A DNA stretch of 6,936 nucleotides from Sediminispirochaeta sp. Its GTDB lineage: Bacteria; Spirochaetota; Spirochaetia; DSM-16054; Sediminispirochaetaceae. The notes under the pieces are model-generated. The model was not told the DNA's origin. It saw nothing but the letters and a program-made list of their open reading frames with translations, and made no database searches. Numbering within the stretch: position 1 is the first letter of the stretch; every line of letters starts with the position of its first letter. Position numbers and translations under genes: made by a program. Positions 6,520-6,936 of the stretch are shown in pieces. The stretch lies in the NCBI GenBank assembly GCA_011046055.1, contig DSBN01000348.1:1-6936 (forward strand), in the 5' to 3' direction.

Positions 6520-6936
6520 GCATTTATTTTTAGCTCCCTGGCTTTTTGTTCAAAACGATCCGCATAGCCTTGCAGACCGCGGCGACGGTAGACTTCGGCC
6601 ATGTTGCGGTAGACACGCCAATCTCTCGGTGCGATCTCTTGGGCGTCGCGAAAAGAACGCAGCGCCGAATCGAACCGGCCGCGGCGATACTGACTGACTC
6701 CGAAGATGAGATACAGATCTACCGAAGGATGCTCCAAATAGTCCAGAGCAGCGGCAAGTAGACGGTCCGCCTCTTCGTGGCGGTTGAGTTTTCTCAGGCA
6801 GAAGAGTAGGGGACGTAGGTACTCCTCTTTGTGAGGATATTCTCGTAGCAGCTCATGGTAGATAATGATTGCTTGAGGGTAGTTTTCCGTGCGACGGTAG
6901 CAGATAGCCCGCATCCTGCGGAGCTGTAAGTTATTG
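6516..6936 (-). CDS. TPR repeat protein, C-terminal part (5' end outside the window)
   Basis: The frame stays open to the window edge. The first methionine in view (6912-6914) is preceded by seven open codons and has no SD, so it is probably internal and the gene is partial. About 139 residues are visible. Counted from that methionine, four helix-turn-helix units of about 34 residues can be seen at 1-32, 33-67, 66-99 and 100-131. The third, with GVSQYRRGRFDSALRSFRDA (72-91) and a closing IAPRD, is a textbook tetratricopeptide repeat. Such repeats form a curved helical scaffold for protein-protein binding. Nothing in the visible part shows a partner, an enzyme domain or a location in the cell. 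The protein ends in a basic helix and a TGA stop that overlaps the promoter of the next gene. Confidence 0.85.
   Translation of the reverse strand, partial: NNLQLRRMRAICYRRTENYPQAIIIYHELLREYPHKEEYLRPLLFCLRKLNRHEEADRLLAAALDYLEHPSVDLYLIFGVSQYRRGRFDSALRSFRDAQEIAPRDWRVYRNMAEVYRRRGLQGYADRFEQKARELKINA

Overview
The window looks like a spirochaete chromosome segment. The main evidence is the first gene, which I recognise as cfpA, the cytoplasmic filament protein found only in spirochaetes. It is followed by an acidic two-domain protein and a pyruvate phosphate dikinase (PPDK) family protein. From memory this is the order at the Treponema pallidum locus TP0748-TP0747-TP0746. Base composition is balanced in the coding regions and AT-rich between genes. 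That suits a free-living or anaerobic Spirochaetaceae-type organism, but I cannot name the genus.

Layout. Positions 1-48 hold a leader with a possible -10 box and a good Shine-Dalgarno (SD) site. cfpA (49-2115, + strand) ends in a strong intrinsic terminator (2119-2150). A 126-base gap with a perfect 14-bp palindrome separates it from a two-gene unit on the same strand. That unit is the acidic protein (2242-3225) and the PPDK-like gene (about 3236-5872); the stop of the first overlaps the SD of the second. A hairpin at 5880-5912 ends this unit and also serves the convergent genes on the minus strand: an unrecognised 181-residue protein (5924-6469) with its own promoter, and upstream of it the C-terminal part of a TPR protein (6516 to the window edge).

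How the genes may work together. CfpA builds the cytoplasmic filament ribbon under the inner membrane. The two genes downstream are co-transcribed and very probably co-translated, so the acidic protein is a candidate partner of the PPDK-like protein. The most interesting point is the PPDK-like protein itself. Its phosphohistidine domain and PEP/pyruvate barrel look intact, but every residue I can align to the ATP site of the Clostridium symbiosum enzyme is changed. It may therefore be a PEP-dependent phosphocarrier or sensor rather than a working PPDK. No mobile elements, CRISPR arrays, tRNA or rRNA genes were seen.
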